Shown: piece after piece, positions 54,103 through 61,851 of the stretch
Layout: the number at the start of each line of letters is the position of its first letter
How positions within the stretch are numbered: position 1 is the stretch's first letter
DNA from: CAIKBL01 sp964555355
GTDB lineage: Bacteria; Pseudomonadota; Gammaproteobacteria; Ga0077536
DNA length: 64,000 nucleotides
Direction of reading: 5' to 3'
NCBI GenBank assembly: GCA_964555355.1
Contig: CAZKRY010000005.1
Span: 1 to 64,000 of the forward strand
Position numbers and translations under genes: made by a program
The notes under the pieces: model-generated
The model's database searches: none
Told to the model about the DNA's origin: nothing
The model's input: the letters and a program-made list of their open reading frames with translations, nothing else

Positions 54103-54142
54103 CCTTCTCCCGCCTGCGGGAGAGGGCAGGGTGAGGGTCTTC
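54103..54142 (+). repeat. Palindromic intergenic repeat, last copy
   Basis: The stem ttctcccgcctgcgggagaggg followed by cagggtgagggtcttc lies between the hydratase and the molybdenum-enzyme gene, inside the catabolic cluster. It could lower or end read-through there. Confidence 0.7.
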
Positions 54143-54202
54143 ATTTTTCTCCCATAGGGAGAGACTTAATAACACAATTCGGCATCGCTGGAGGACACGA
54201 CC

Positions 54203-56296
54203 ATGACCAACGAAGTCAAAACCTTCTGCCGTATCTGTGAGCCTGCGTGCGGTTTAATTGCCGAAGTCAGCGAGGGCGTCTTAGGAAAAGTAAAACCGGA
54301 TCGTACGCACCCAATCACACAAGGTTACGCCTGTCATAAGGGGCTTTACGCCGCGCATATTCACCGCGATCCGGATCGTTTGAATTACCCGCAGCGACGC
54401 GCCGCGGACGGCAGTTACACCCGCCTCGACTGGGACACCGCGACCTCCGAGATTGCCGGCAAACTCGCCGCTGTCAAAGCAACGTATGGCGCCAACGCCA
54501 TTGCCGGGTACTTGGGAAATCCAGGCGAATACAACGCGTTGTTATCGGAAGCGTGGTATGGCTTTTTTAATCAGCTCGGCACTGATCGCGTGTTCAACGT
54601 CAACACACAAGACTGCGGTAACAAGTTTGCGGCGAGCGAAGCGGTGTATGGCTCGGTGACCATCCATCCACTGCCGGATTTTGCACGGACGGAGCTTCTG
54701 CTTGTCATTGGCGAAAATCCCAAGGTCAGTCAAATGAGCTTTGCCTCGGTGCCGGATCCGATGGCCACGTTGAAAACCATTGAAGCGCGCGGCGGGCGGG
54801 TGGTGTTCGTCAATCCGCGCCGTATCGAGAGTGCGAAAACACTAGGCGAGTGGCTGCCGATCAAGCCGGATACCGACGTATATTTCTTGGCGTCGCTGTT
54901 ATGCGAGATCGAACGTCGCGGTGGTTTTGACGAGGCAGTGCTCGCTGCGCACGGCAAACAAGCTGGCGCCTTGCGGGGCTTCATCAAGCGGTATCCCGCA
55001 GCACGCACCGCGCCGGTCACCGGTATTTCCACCGCGACAGTGGAAGCATTGGCACAAGCCTGGTGCGATGCCAATGGCGCATCCGTGCATGTATCGACCG
55101 GCGTCAACATGGGGCGCCAAGGCACGCTCGCCTATTGGTTGGTGCAGATGTTGTCCTTCGCAACCGGCAATCTTGATAAGCCCGGCGGTAATGTGTTGTC
55201 TGTTGGTTTCTACACGCGCCGTGCGCGCGCCGGGCGTGGCGCGGCACCCGAATTCGCACCGACGCCTTATGGTGACTTACGCAAGCCGCGCCTGCCCATC
55301 TTTCCGTGGCCGGGCAATTTGCTCACCGATTTTATGGCGGATGTGGATATACCGATCCGCGCGCTAATCGTATGTGCGGGCAATCCCGTGCTGGCGATGG
55401 GCGGCGAGGCGCGCTTGCGCGAATCGTTGCCGCGCCTCGAGCTACTTGTGGTCATTGATCTGTATCGCAATGCGACCGGCGAATATGCACATTATTTGTT
55501 GCCGGCAACCGATCAATTCGAACGCGAAGACATCAACGCCTTAAGCACCGGGCTACAAGCGCATCCCAACCTCCAGTACACCCCGGCCGTGGTGCCGCCG
55601 CGGTATGAGCGCAGACACGAGCGGGAGATTTTGCAAGCGCTCGGTGCGGCGCTCGGGTTAGTGACGATGCCGAACGAAGACCCATGGGGCAAGGTGCGCC
55701 ACATGCTCAAAAGTCGCGGCGCGGACTTTGATGAATTGAAAAGACGCGGTGCGCTTGATTTCGGCGGGCATACATTCGGTAAATTCTATGCCGAGCAATT
55801 GCAAACAGAAGACGGCAAAGTGGATTGCTGTCCGGCGCATTTCACGCGCGCATTTGCCGCGCTAGAGGAGCAGTTTGCGCGGCTTGAAAGCGCGGGCGCT
55901 GACTGTTTGAAGCTCATTAATCTTCGCACGCCGCGCATGATGAATAGCTGGCTTGCCAATGTGCCGGAACTTAAAACCAAAACGCATGCATCGAATCCAC
56001 TGCATATGAACCCGGAAGACGCACAGCGGCGGAATGTGCAAGACGGTCAGCGCGTGCGCGTCCAAAATGAGTTCGGCGAAATTGAAGCCTCGGTAAAACT
56101 TGATCAAGATCTGATGACCGGCGTGGTGGCGATGAGTCACGGCTGGGGCCAGCAGCAAACCTCCGGTATGCGAATTGCGCAGCAAAGTCCCGGCGTGAAC
56201 TGCAACCGGCTATTGCCGGTGGGGCCGGGTAGTTTTGATCCGCTCTCTGGTCAGGCGCACATGACCGGGATTGAGGTCGCGATTAACGGCGCGTAA
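54203..56296 (+). CDS. Molybdopterin oxidoreductase with [4Fe-4S] site
   Basis: A 697-residue Mo/W-bis-MGD enzyme (DMSO reductase superfamily, FdhF/BisC-like). A [4Fe-4S] motif is formed by Cys9, Cys12, Cys16 and Cys44. NTQDCGNKFAASE at about 135-148 offers Cys139 as the probable metal ligand. Further typical blocks are GENPKVSQMSF, FVNPRR, GVNMGRQGTLAYW and the C-terminal MDP-cofactor domain with HMNPEDAQRRNVQDG. There is no Tat signal, so it is cytoplasmic. A subunit partner is absent, suggesting a single-subunit enzyme. It lies between the hydratase and dehydrogenase genes. Substrate unknown. Confidence 0.9.
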   Translation: MTNEVKTFCRICEPACGLIAEVSEGVLGKVKPDRTHPITQGYACHKGLYAAHIHRDPDRLNYPQRRAADGSYTRLDWDTATSEIAGKLAAVKATYGANAIAGYLGNPGEYNALLSEAWYGFFNQLGTDRVFNVNTQDCGNKFAASEAVYGSVTIHPLPDFARTELLLVIGENPKVSQMSFASVPDPMATLKTIEARGGRVVFVNPRRIESAKTLGEWLPIKPDTDVYFLASLLCEIERRGGFDEAVLAAHGKQAGALRGFIKRYPAARTAPVTGISTATVEALAQAWCDANGASVHVSTGVNMGRQGTLAYWLVQMLSFATGNLDKPGGNVLSVGFYTRRARAGRGAAPEFAPTPYGDLRKPRLPIFPWPGNLLTDFMADVDIPIRALIVCAGNPVLAMGGEARLRESLPRLELLVVIDLYRNATGEYAHYLLPATDQFEREDINALSTGLQAHPNLQYTPAVVPPRYERRHEREILQALGAALGLVTMPNEDPWGKVRHMLKSRGADFDELKRRGALDFGGHTFGKFYAEQLQTEDGKVDCCPAHFTRAFAALEEQFARLESAGADCLKLINLRTPRMMNSWLANVPELKTKTHASNPLHMNPEDAQRRNVQDGQRVRVQNEFGEIEASVKLDQDLMTGVVAMSHGWGQQQTSGMRIAQQSPGVNCNRLLPVGPGSFDPLSGQAHMTGIEVAINGA

Positions 56297-56403
56297 GCGC
56301 GGTTGGACAAGCCTTAACCGATTCGTTAAGGTCCGGCCACTTCGCTCCGGCATTGGTCATGCCGCGCAAATTGATGAAAACGAATTCCATTTTGGAGCCA
56401 GTC

Positions 56404-57609
56404 ATGTCACAGCCCTTAATTTTGTCCGCCGGTGCCGCCTCGCACGCTTTTAAGTTGAGCCCGGATCAACAAACCGTACTCGATGAAGCCGATAAGTTTT
56501 GCCGCAAAGAACTGTATCCACTCGCGGCGCGCATGGACGACGAAGAATGGTGGCCGAGCGATGTCATGGCCAAGATCGGTGAGCAGGGCTACTGCGGGAT
56601 TACGGTGCCGGAACAATTCGGTGGTACGGGGCTCGACTTCTTCACCAGCGGTCTCGTCTGCCAAGCGATGGCGCGCTGGAATTATTCGCTCAGCTTGTCG
56701 TGGATCGCGCATGAAAATCTTTGTCTCAACAATATCTATCGCAACGCCAACGATGACCTTCGCCACAAGTATTTGCCCGCGTTATGCAGCGGCAAGGCGA
56801 TTGGCGCGCTAGGGTTGACCGAACCCGGCGCGGGCTCGGATGCGTTGGGTTCGATGCGCACCACGGCCAAGCGCGACGGCGGTCACTATGTTTTAAACGG
56901 CAGCAAGATTTTCATCACCAACGGACCGGTGGCCGATACTTTATTGGTGTATGCGAAAACCGCGCCGGAACGCGGGCCGCATGGCATTTCGGCATTCATC
57001 GTTGAGAAAGATTTTCCAGGTTTTAGAGTGGCGCAGAAGCTCGTCAAGATGGGTTTCCGCGGTAGCCAAACCGGCGAATTGGTCTTCGATAACTGTCGCG
57101 TGCCGGCCGAGAATCTGGTCGGACAAGAGAATGCCGGCGTGGCGGTGGTCATGAGCGGACTCGATCTCGAACGGGCGGTCATTTCACCGATTTGCGTCGG
57201 GATTGCCGAACGCGCGTTTGAACTCGCGCTCGATTACGCGAAGACCCGCGTGCAGTTCGGCAAGCCGCTCGCCGAGTTTCAGATGATTCAATCCAAGCTC
57301 GCCGACATGTACGTGTGGATCGAAACCATGCGCGCGCTGTGTTATCGCGTATTGGCGGACGCCAACGATCTAGAAGTCGGAGGCGGTGGCCGTGGCGAGA
57401 TCCATGCCTTATCCGCCGCATCCCTGATGTACACCGCCAACACATTAAACAGCGTTTTGAACGAAGCGCTACAGATTTTCGGTGGCTACGGTTACATGTG
57501 GGAATCCGAAATTAATCGCCTGTATCGTTCGATCAAATTGCTCGAAATCGGTGCCGGCACAACCGAAGTGCGCAAGATGATCATTAGCCGCGAATTGCTG
57601 GGTAAGTGA
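56404..57609 (+). CDS. Acyl-CoA dehydrogenase, isovaleryl-type active site
   Basis: A 401-residue dehydrogenase: LTEPGAGSDALG, the SGLDLERAVISP helix with the Glu used as base in isovaleryl-CoA dehydrogenase, RVQFGKPLAEFQ, LQIFGGYGYMWESEINR and EIGAGTTEVRK. The place of the usual Glu in YEGT is Gly/Ala-like here, as in isovaleryl-CoA dehydrogenase. GGAG precedes the ATG; a start 17 codons upstream is less likely. In the lva-like reading it would correspond to LvaC, which helps convert the phosphorylated 4-hydroxyacyl-CoA. Its stop overlaps the SDR start (TGATG). Confidence 0.9.
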   Translation: MSQPLILSAGAASHAFKLSPDQQTVLDEADKFCRKELYPLAARMDDEEWWPSDVMAKIGEQGYCGITVPEQFGGTGLDFFTSGLVCQAMARWNYSLSLSWIAHENLCLNNIYRNANDDLRHKYLPALCSGKAIGALGLTEPGAGSDALGSMRTTAKRDGGHYVLNGSKIFITNGPVADTLLVYAKTAPERGPHGISAFIVEKDFPGFRVAQKLVKMGFRGSQTGELVFDNCRVPAENLVGQENAGVAVVMSGLDLERAVISPICVGIAERAFELALDYAKTRVQFGKPLAEFQMIQSKLADMYVWIETMRALCYRVLADANDLEVGGGGRGEIHALSAASLMYTANTLNSVLNEALQIFGGYGYMWESEINRLYRSIKLLEIGAGTTEVRKMIISRELLGK

Positions 57610-58493
57610 TGAGCGCACTCGACGCAATCCCGACCACCAACGAAGAGTTGGCGGTCCACCCGACCGTATTCGCCCCCGGGCTCTTGCACGGCAAGGTCGT
57701 GGTCGTCACCGGCGGTGGCAGCGGTATGGGGCGAGCGACCGCCTGGCTTGCCGCACGTTTGGGCGCGGCGGTCGTCGTCTGTGGCCGTAACGAAGAAAAA
57801 TTAGTGACGGTCGTCGAAGCAATGCGCGCGCAAGACTTGGATGCCGATTTTGAGTTACTCGATATTCGCGAGCGCAACGCGGTCGAACGTTCGGCGGCAA
57901 CGCTGTGGAATCGCTACGGCCAGGTCGACCTCTTGATCAACAGCGCCGGCGGTCAATTCCCGCAAGCGGCGATCGACTTTTCTGAAAAGGGTTGGAACAC
58001 CGTCGTTAACTTAAACCTCAACGGCACCTGGGGCATGATGCAGGCTTACGCGCGGCATTGGCGCGATCACCAAGTGCCTGGCAGCATCGTCAACATCGTG
58101 GTCGTGCCGCGTGGCTTGCACGGGGTCGCGCACACGGTGGCGGCGCGCGCTGGCGTCATCGCGGCGTCCGAAGCGGTGTCGGTTGAATGGGCGCCCTACG
58201 GCATTCGCGTCAATTGCATCGCGCCCGGTAGCGTTAAAACCGAAGGGTGGGCGGTGTACACCGAGGAAGCGCGTTCCAAATATCCGTTGACCAATCCGAT
58301 GCAGACGGTGGGTTCGCCGTGGCAAATCGCTGAAGCCGCAATATTCATTGGTGGTCCCGCCGGTGCTTATATCAACGGTGCCGTATTGACCATCGATGGC
58401 GCCGGCCAGCATTGGGGCGAAATTTGGACCACCGGTAAGCCTGAATACTTTAAAAACGCGACGCGTAAATTGGATGGCGAAGGTACGGCGTAG
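57609..58493 (+). CDS. SDR-family protein lacking the usual YxxxK
   Basis: A 294-residue Rossmann-fold SDR: cofactor loop TGGGSGMGRA, LLINSAGGQFPQ and VNCIAPGSVKTEGW. At the place of the catalytic Ser and Tyr-x3-Lys the sequence reads NIVVVPRG then HTVAARAGV, so Ser, Tyr and Lys are replaced (Tyr by Thr, Lys by Arg). Peroxisomal trans-2-enoyl-CoA reductase has HSGAARAGV at this place, and 2,4-dienoyl-CoA reductases also differ, so an enoyl-CoA reductase role is likely. It ends the cluster. The C-terminus AGQHWGEIWTTGKPEYF is longer than usual. A ribosome site is shared with the overlapping gene. Confidence 0.88.
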   Translation: MSALDAIPTTNEELAVHPTVFAPGLLHGKVVVVTGGGSGMGRATAWLAARLGAAVVVCGRNEEKLVTVVEAMRAQDLDADFELLDIRERNAVERSAATLWNRYGQVDLLINSAGGQFPQAAIDFSEKGWNTVVNLNLNGTWGMMQAYARHWRDHQVPGSIVNIVVVPRGLHGVAHTVAARAGVIAASEAVSVEWAPYGIRVNCIAPGSVKTEGWAVYTEEARSKYPLTNPMQTVGSPWQIAEAAIFIGGPAGAYINGAVLTIDGAGQHWGEIWTTGKPEYFKNATRKLDGEGTA

Positions 58494-58514
58494 TTTCTAT
58501 CAGGTCGGCGATAG

Positions 58515-58718
58515 CTGAGCGGAAATCGCGCCCACCTGCGCATCGAAAGGCGGTGAGTGGGGTGGGTCAGAGCGGCGTTGAGCGCAAGCGTGCCATGGAT
58601 GGCTTAAGCGCCGCGCGAATCGCAGCCAATTGCTTCAGGGATGAAGCAATTTGCGGTAGCGGCGACCCACCCCACTCACCGCCTTCACCAGCACTGCCTA
58701 ATCGCGATTTCCGCTCAG
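58515..58718. repeat. 204-bp nested inverted-repeat element
   Basis: Outer arms of 16 bp (ctgagcggaaatcgcg) and inner arms of 22 bp (58547-58568 with 58664-58685) are perfect inverted repeats. Between the inner arms lie a gccat-gg-atggc hairpin framed by a 6-bp gcggcg/cgccgc pair and a perfect 10-bp hairpin (aattgcttca, loop ggga). No open frame or target duplication was seen. It fills the spacer between two convergent genes. It could be a non-autonomous mobile repeat, a strong two-way end of transcription, or a structured RNA. Confidence 0.8.
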
Positions 58719-58721
58719 TGA

Positions 58722-59036
58722 CTAGTGCACCGTTCCAGAGTCAGTGCTACCCAGCGCCGCGTTACTTTCATTGATATGCGCGAGCAGCGCATTGCGCGCC
58801 GCTTCGTCCTGCGCGGTCAGCGTGCTGACGGCGGCCCGGAAGGCGCGCACCGCCGCGGTGTGCGCGGCGAGCAAGTTGTCGAGCCGCGCCATCTCCGCGA
58901 GTGAACGGCGGCCGCCGCGTTCATATTTTCGATCGAGCTCAACCAAAAATTCGAAATGCGCGGTTTTCGACTGCAGCATCTGCTGGTACGCGGACCAAGC
59001 CGGGAGCGCGGCAATCGGCAAGTTATCGACTGACAT
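58722..59036 (-). CDS. Small helical protein of unknown function
   Basis: A 104-residue, Ala-rich, almost wholly helical protein with heptad-like spacing (LDNLLAAHTAAVRAFRAAV). I do not recognise a family. AAGG precedes the ATG by 12 bases, so expression is plausible. It lies between the RRM gene 30 bp upstream and the nested inverted repeat 4 bp downstream. The lack of charge pattern or motif leaves its role open; a small coiled-coil partner is possible. Confidence 0.55.
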   Translation of the reverse strand: MSVDNLPIAALPAWSAYQQMLQSKTAHFEFLVELDRKYERGGRRSLAEMARLDNLLAAHTAAVRAFRAAVSTLTAQDEAARNALLAHINESNAALGSTDSGTVH

Positions 59037-59066
59037 CGAGACTTGGCCTTGATCGCGATGCGTGCA

Positions 59067-59465
59067 CTAACCGAATAGCTTTTTGAAAAACCCACGGATG
59101 CCGCCGGCGTTGCCGGTGTTCTCCGCGCTCGCCACACGCCCTGTCTCTGGCGCGCCGCCATGGCGTGGCGTGCGTGGACGTTCATGATGGCTACGCTCGT
59201 GCGTGCCCGGCGCGGGTTTTTCGGATTTGGGCTGCGAGGCATCGACCCGCAGCTCGCGGCCATGCAATTCCTTGCCGTTTAACGCATCGATCGCGCGCTT
59301 TGCGTCCGCATCCTGTGCCATCTCGACAAAACCATATCCGCGGGATCGTCGTGTCCGTTTATCGAAAATCACCTCCGCCGATAGGACTTGGCCGAAGGGT
59401 TCGAAGGTTGCGCGTAACTCTTCATCACGGACGCTATAAGGCAAGTTCCCGACATAAATGTTCAT
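59067..59465 (-). CDS. RNA-binding protein with one RRM
   Basis: A 132-residue protein with a single RRM at about 1-78 (RNP2 IYVGNL, RNP1 RGYGFVEM) and a low-complexity tail rich in Arg, Pro, His and Gly ending in GGIRGFFKKLFG, whose amphipathic helix could bind membrane or another protein. Bacterial RRM proteins of this type are often cold-induced and bind RNA loosely. The ATG has a weak ribosome site. A 171-bp spacer separates it from glutaryl-CoA dehydrogenase. Confidence 0.92.
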   Translation of the reverse strand: MNIYVGNLPYSVRDEELRATFEPFGQVLSAEVIFDKRTRRSRGYGFVEMAQDADAKRAIDALNGKELHGRELRVDASQPKSEKPAPGTHERSHHERPRTPRHGGAPETGRVASAENTGNAGGIRGFFKKLFG

Positions 59466-59635
59466 TTGGCTGGTGGTCTCTTCGGAAGTGTACTGGCGAA
59501 ATCGTTACGGCCCGAGTGGCACGCGTCCCACGGCATCACACCCGTTTAGGGGCGTGAACCGCCGCGAATTCAATCACAACGATAGGGCATGAAGCAACGG
59601 AACGCCTTTGAAAGTTCCGTGCTTATCAGCGCCGC

Positions 59636-60844
59636 TTAAGCCGTAAAGGCTTGGAGGCCGGTTTGCGCACGACCCAAAATCAACGCGTGCACATCGTGCG
59701 TGCCTTCATAAGTATTGACGGCTTCTAGGTTCAGCACATGGCGAATCACGTGGTACTCATCCGATACCCCATTGCCACCGTGCATGTCACGCGCCATGCG
59801 CGCGATGTCGAGCGCCTTGCCGCAGTTATTTCGTTTCAGCATCGAGATGGCTTCCGGCGCTCCCAATCCGGCGTCGATTAGTCGGCCGAGCTGCAACGCG
59901 CCGTGTAGGCCGAGCGTGATTTCAGTTTGCATATCGGCAAGCTTTTTCTGGATGAGCTGATTCGCGGCAAGCGGCCGGCCGAATTGTTTGCGCTCCAGCG
60001 TGTACTGGCGGGCGGCGTGCCAGCAGAACTCGGCAGCGCCCATCGCGCCCCACGCGATGCCGTAACGCGCCCGGTTGAGACATCCAAAGGGACCCTTGAG
60101 CCCACGAATGTCCGGGAAGGTGTTTTCATCCGGCACGAAGACATCGTCCATGACGATTTCGCCGGTAATCGAAGCGCGAAGTGAGAATTTGCCTTCGATT
60201 TTGGGCGTGGTTAAGCCGGCCATGCCACGTTCGAGGACAAAACCTCTAATGGCTCCATCGTCCGTTTTGGCCCACACCACGAACACGTCCGCGAGCGGCG
60301 AATTGGTGATCCACATTTTGTTGCCGCGCACGCGATAGCCGCCGGCGACGCTCTGCGCTCGAGTCTGCATGCCGCCGGGATCGGAGCCGTGGTCGGGTTC
60401 GGTGAGACCGAATGAGCCAATCCACTCGCCGCTCGCGAGTTTTGGCAGGTATTTTCGTTTCTGATTTTCCGTACCGTATGCGTAGATGGGATGCATGACG
60501 AGACTGGATTGCACACTCATGGCCGAGCGCAACCCGGAGTCGACGCGCTCGACTTCACGAGTAATGAGTCCGTAGGAGACATAATTTAAGCCGGCGCCGC
60601 CGTATTCGGCCGGCAAGGTCGGGCCTAAGAAGCCAAGCTCGCCAAATTCCCGCATGAGGCTGCGATCGAAGGTCTCATGCCGGTGCATGTCACGGATGAG
60701 GGGCTTTAAGCGTTCCTGGCAGAACTGGCGCGCGGATTCCATGACCAACCGCTCGTCGGCGCTTAGCAAGTGAGTGAGGAGCAGGGGATCTTCCCAGTTG
60801 AAGGGGGCTTCCGCGGAGGCTGCGGGCGAACTGTTCGGTGGCAT
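59636..60844 (-). CDS. gcdH: Glutaryl-CoA dehydrogenase
   Basis: A 402-residue dehydrogenase that turns glutaryl-CoA into crotonyl-CoA plus CO2 in lysine, tryptophan and aromatic degradation. REVERVDSGLRSAMSVQSSL, GSFGLTEPDHGSDPGG, RDMHGGNGVSDEYHV and VNTYEGTHDVHALILGR (Glu380 as base) are diagnostic. The start is the ATG beginning MPPNSSPA; the frame continues upstream without family match. It diverges from etfB across 255 bp, and the ETF encoded there is its electron acceptor. Confidence 0.95.
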   Translation of the reverse strand: MPPNSSPAASAEAPFNWEDPLLLTHLLSADERLVMESARQFCQERLKPLIRDMHRHETFDRSLMREFGELGFLGPTLPAEYGGAGLNYVSYGLITREVERVDSGLRSAMSVQSSLVMHPIYAYGTENQKRKYLPKLASGEWIGSFGLTEPDHGSDPGGMQTRAQSVAGGYRVRGNKMWITNSPLADVFVVWAKTDDGAIRGFVLERGMAGLTTPKIEGKFSLRASITGEIVMDDVFVPDENTFPDIRGLKGPFGCLNRARYGIAWGAMGAAEFCWHAARQYTLERKQFGRPLAANQLIQKKLADMQTEITLGLHGALQLGRLIDAGLGAPEAISMLKRNNCGKALDIARMARDMHGGNGVSDEYHVIRHVLNLEAVNTYEGTHDVHALILGRAQTGLQAFTA

Positions 60845-61099
60845 GGCGCTTAACCCTGTTGAATGAAATCGAGCGGGGCACATCTTCGCATTTCGGCGGA
60901 AGCGGGGTCGAGCGCCCAAGCATGGGCGGTCGCTTTTTTCGATCAACCTCTTACTGGTAACATACGAGGTCCCCAAGCGTAGGGTAAACGAGGGTGCCCG
61001 CGACCAGCGGATGACCCAAACGCATATGAGCGACGGCACGCCCGTCGCGTGTTCCACGGCCGCGAAGCGGCAAGCATCGAGTTCAAGCTGGAGGCAGCA

Positions 61100-61849
61100 A
61101 TGAAAGTCCTGGTGGCCGTTAAGCGCGCCATTGATTACAACGTGAAGGCACGTCCCAAATCCGACGGCAGCGGGGTCGATCTCGCGAACGTCAAAATGTC
61201 GATGAACCCGTTCGACGAAATCGCGGTGGAAGAAGCCATTCGGCTCCAAGAGGCGGGCAAAGTCACCGAAATCGTTGCCGTCTCGGTGGGACCGGCGCAG
61301 TGCCAAGAAACGCTACGCACGGCCATGGCCATGGGCGCCGATCGCGGCATCTTAGTCCAAACCGATGACGAAGCGCAGCCGCTCGCGGTCGCGAAATTGC
61401 TCGCAGCCCTTGTCGCCAAAGAACAACCCGGACTGGTCATTCTGGGCAAGCAGGCGATTGACGATGATTCCAATCAGACCGGTCAAATGTTGGCTGGCCT
61501 GCTCGGTTGGGCGCAGGGCACATTCGCCGCGAAGGTCGACGTCGCCGAAGGCGCGCTTGAAGTCAAACGCGAAGTCGACGGTGGCTTGCAACTCCTCACC
61601 CTCAAAATGCCGGCGGTCATCACCGCCGATTTGCGTTTGAACGAACCCCGCTACGTCAAGCTGCCGAACATCATGAAGGCAAAAAAGAAACCGTTGGACG
61701 TAGTCACGCCTGGCGATTTGGCGGTGGATATCGCGCCCCGTCTCAAGCTCCTCAAAGTGGCCGAACCAGCGGCGCGCGCCGGCGGCGTTAAAGTCGCCGA
61801 TGTGCAGGAACTCGTCCACAAGCTGCGTAACGAAGCGAAGGTGATCTAG
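61100..61849 (+). CDS. etfB: Electron transfer flavoprotein beta subunit
   Basis: A 249-residue ETF beta chain: MKVLVAVKRAIDYNVK start, MNPFDEIAVEEAIRL, and GKQAIDDDSNQTGQMLAG followed by LPNIMKAKKKPLDV (the recognition loop that docks acyl-CoA dehydrogenases). It binds AMP and pairs with EtfA. GGAGG lies 6 bases ahead of the ATG. A 2-bp gap separates it from etfA. With four dehydrogenases in the window, it is a shared electron acceptor. Confidence 0.97.
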   Translation: MKVLVAVKRAIDYNVKARPKSDGSGVDLANVKMSMNPFDEIAVEEAIRLQEAGKVTEIVAVSVGPAQCQETLRTAMAMGADRGILVQTDDEAQPLAVAKLLAALVAKEQPGLVILGKQAIDDDSNQTGQMLAGLLGWAQGTFAAKVDVAEGALEVKREVDGGLQLLTLKMPAVITADLRLNEPRYVKLPNIMKAKKKPLDVVTPGDLAVDIAPRLKLLKVAEPAARAGGVKVADVQELVHKLRNEAKVI

Positions 61850-61851
61850 CC

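Noticed and set aside
60915..60942. Terminator before etfB
   Set aside because: A 6-bp cgccca/tgggcg stem is followed after 5 bases by a T run, but no plus-strand gene lies upstream, and the stem is short. It may be part of the promoter region.
59636..61306. Longer glutaryl-CoA dehydrogenase with 154 extra N-terminal residues
   Set aside because: The added part has no family match and covers the etfB promoter region; the ATG at MPPNSSPA gives the usual family length.
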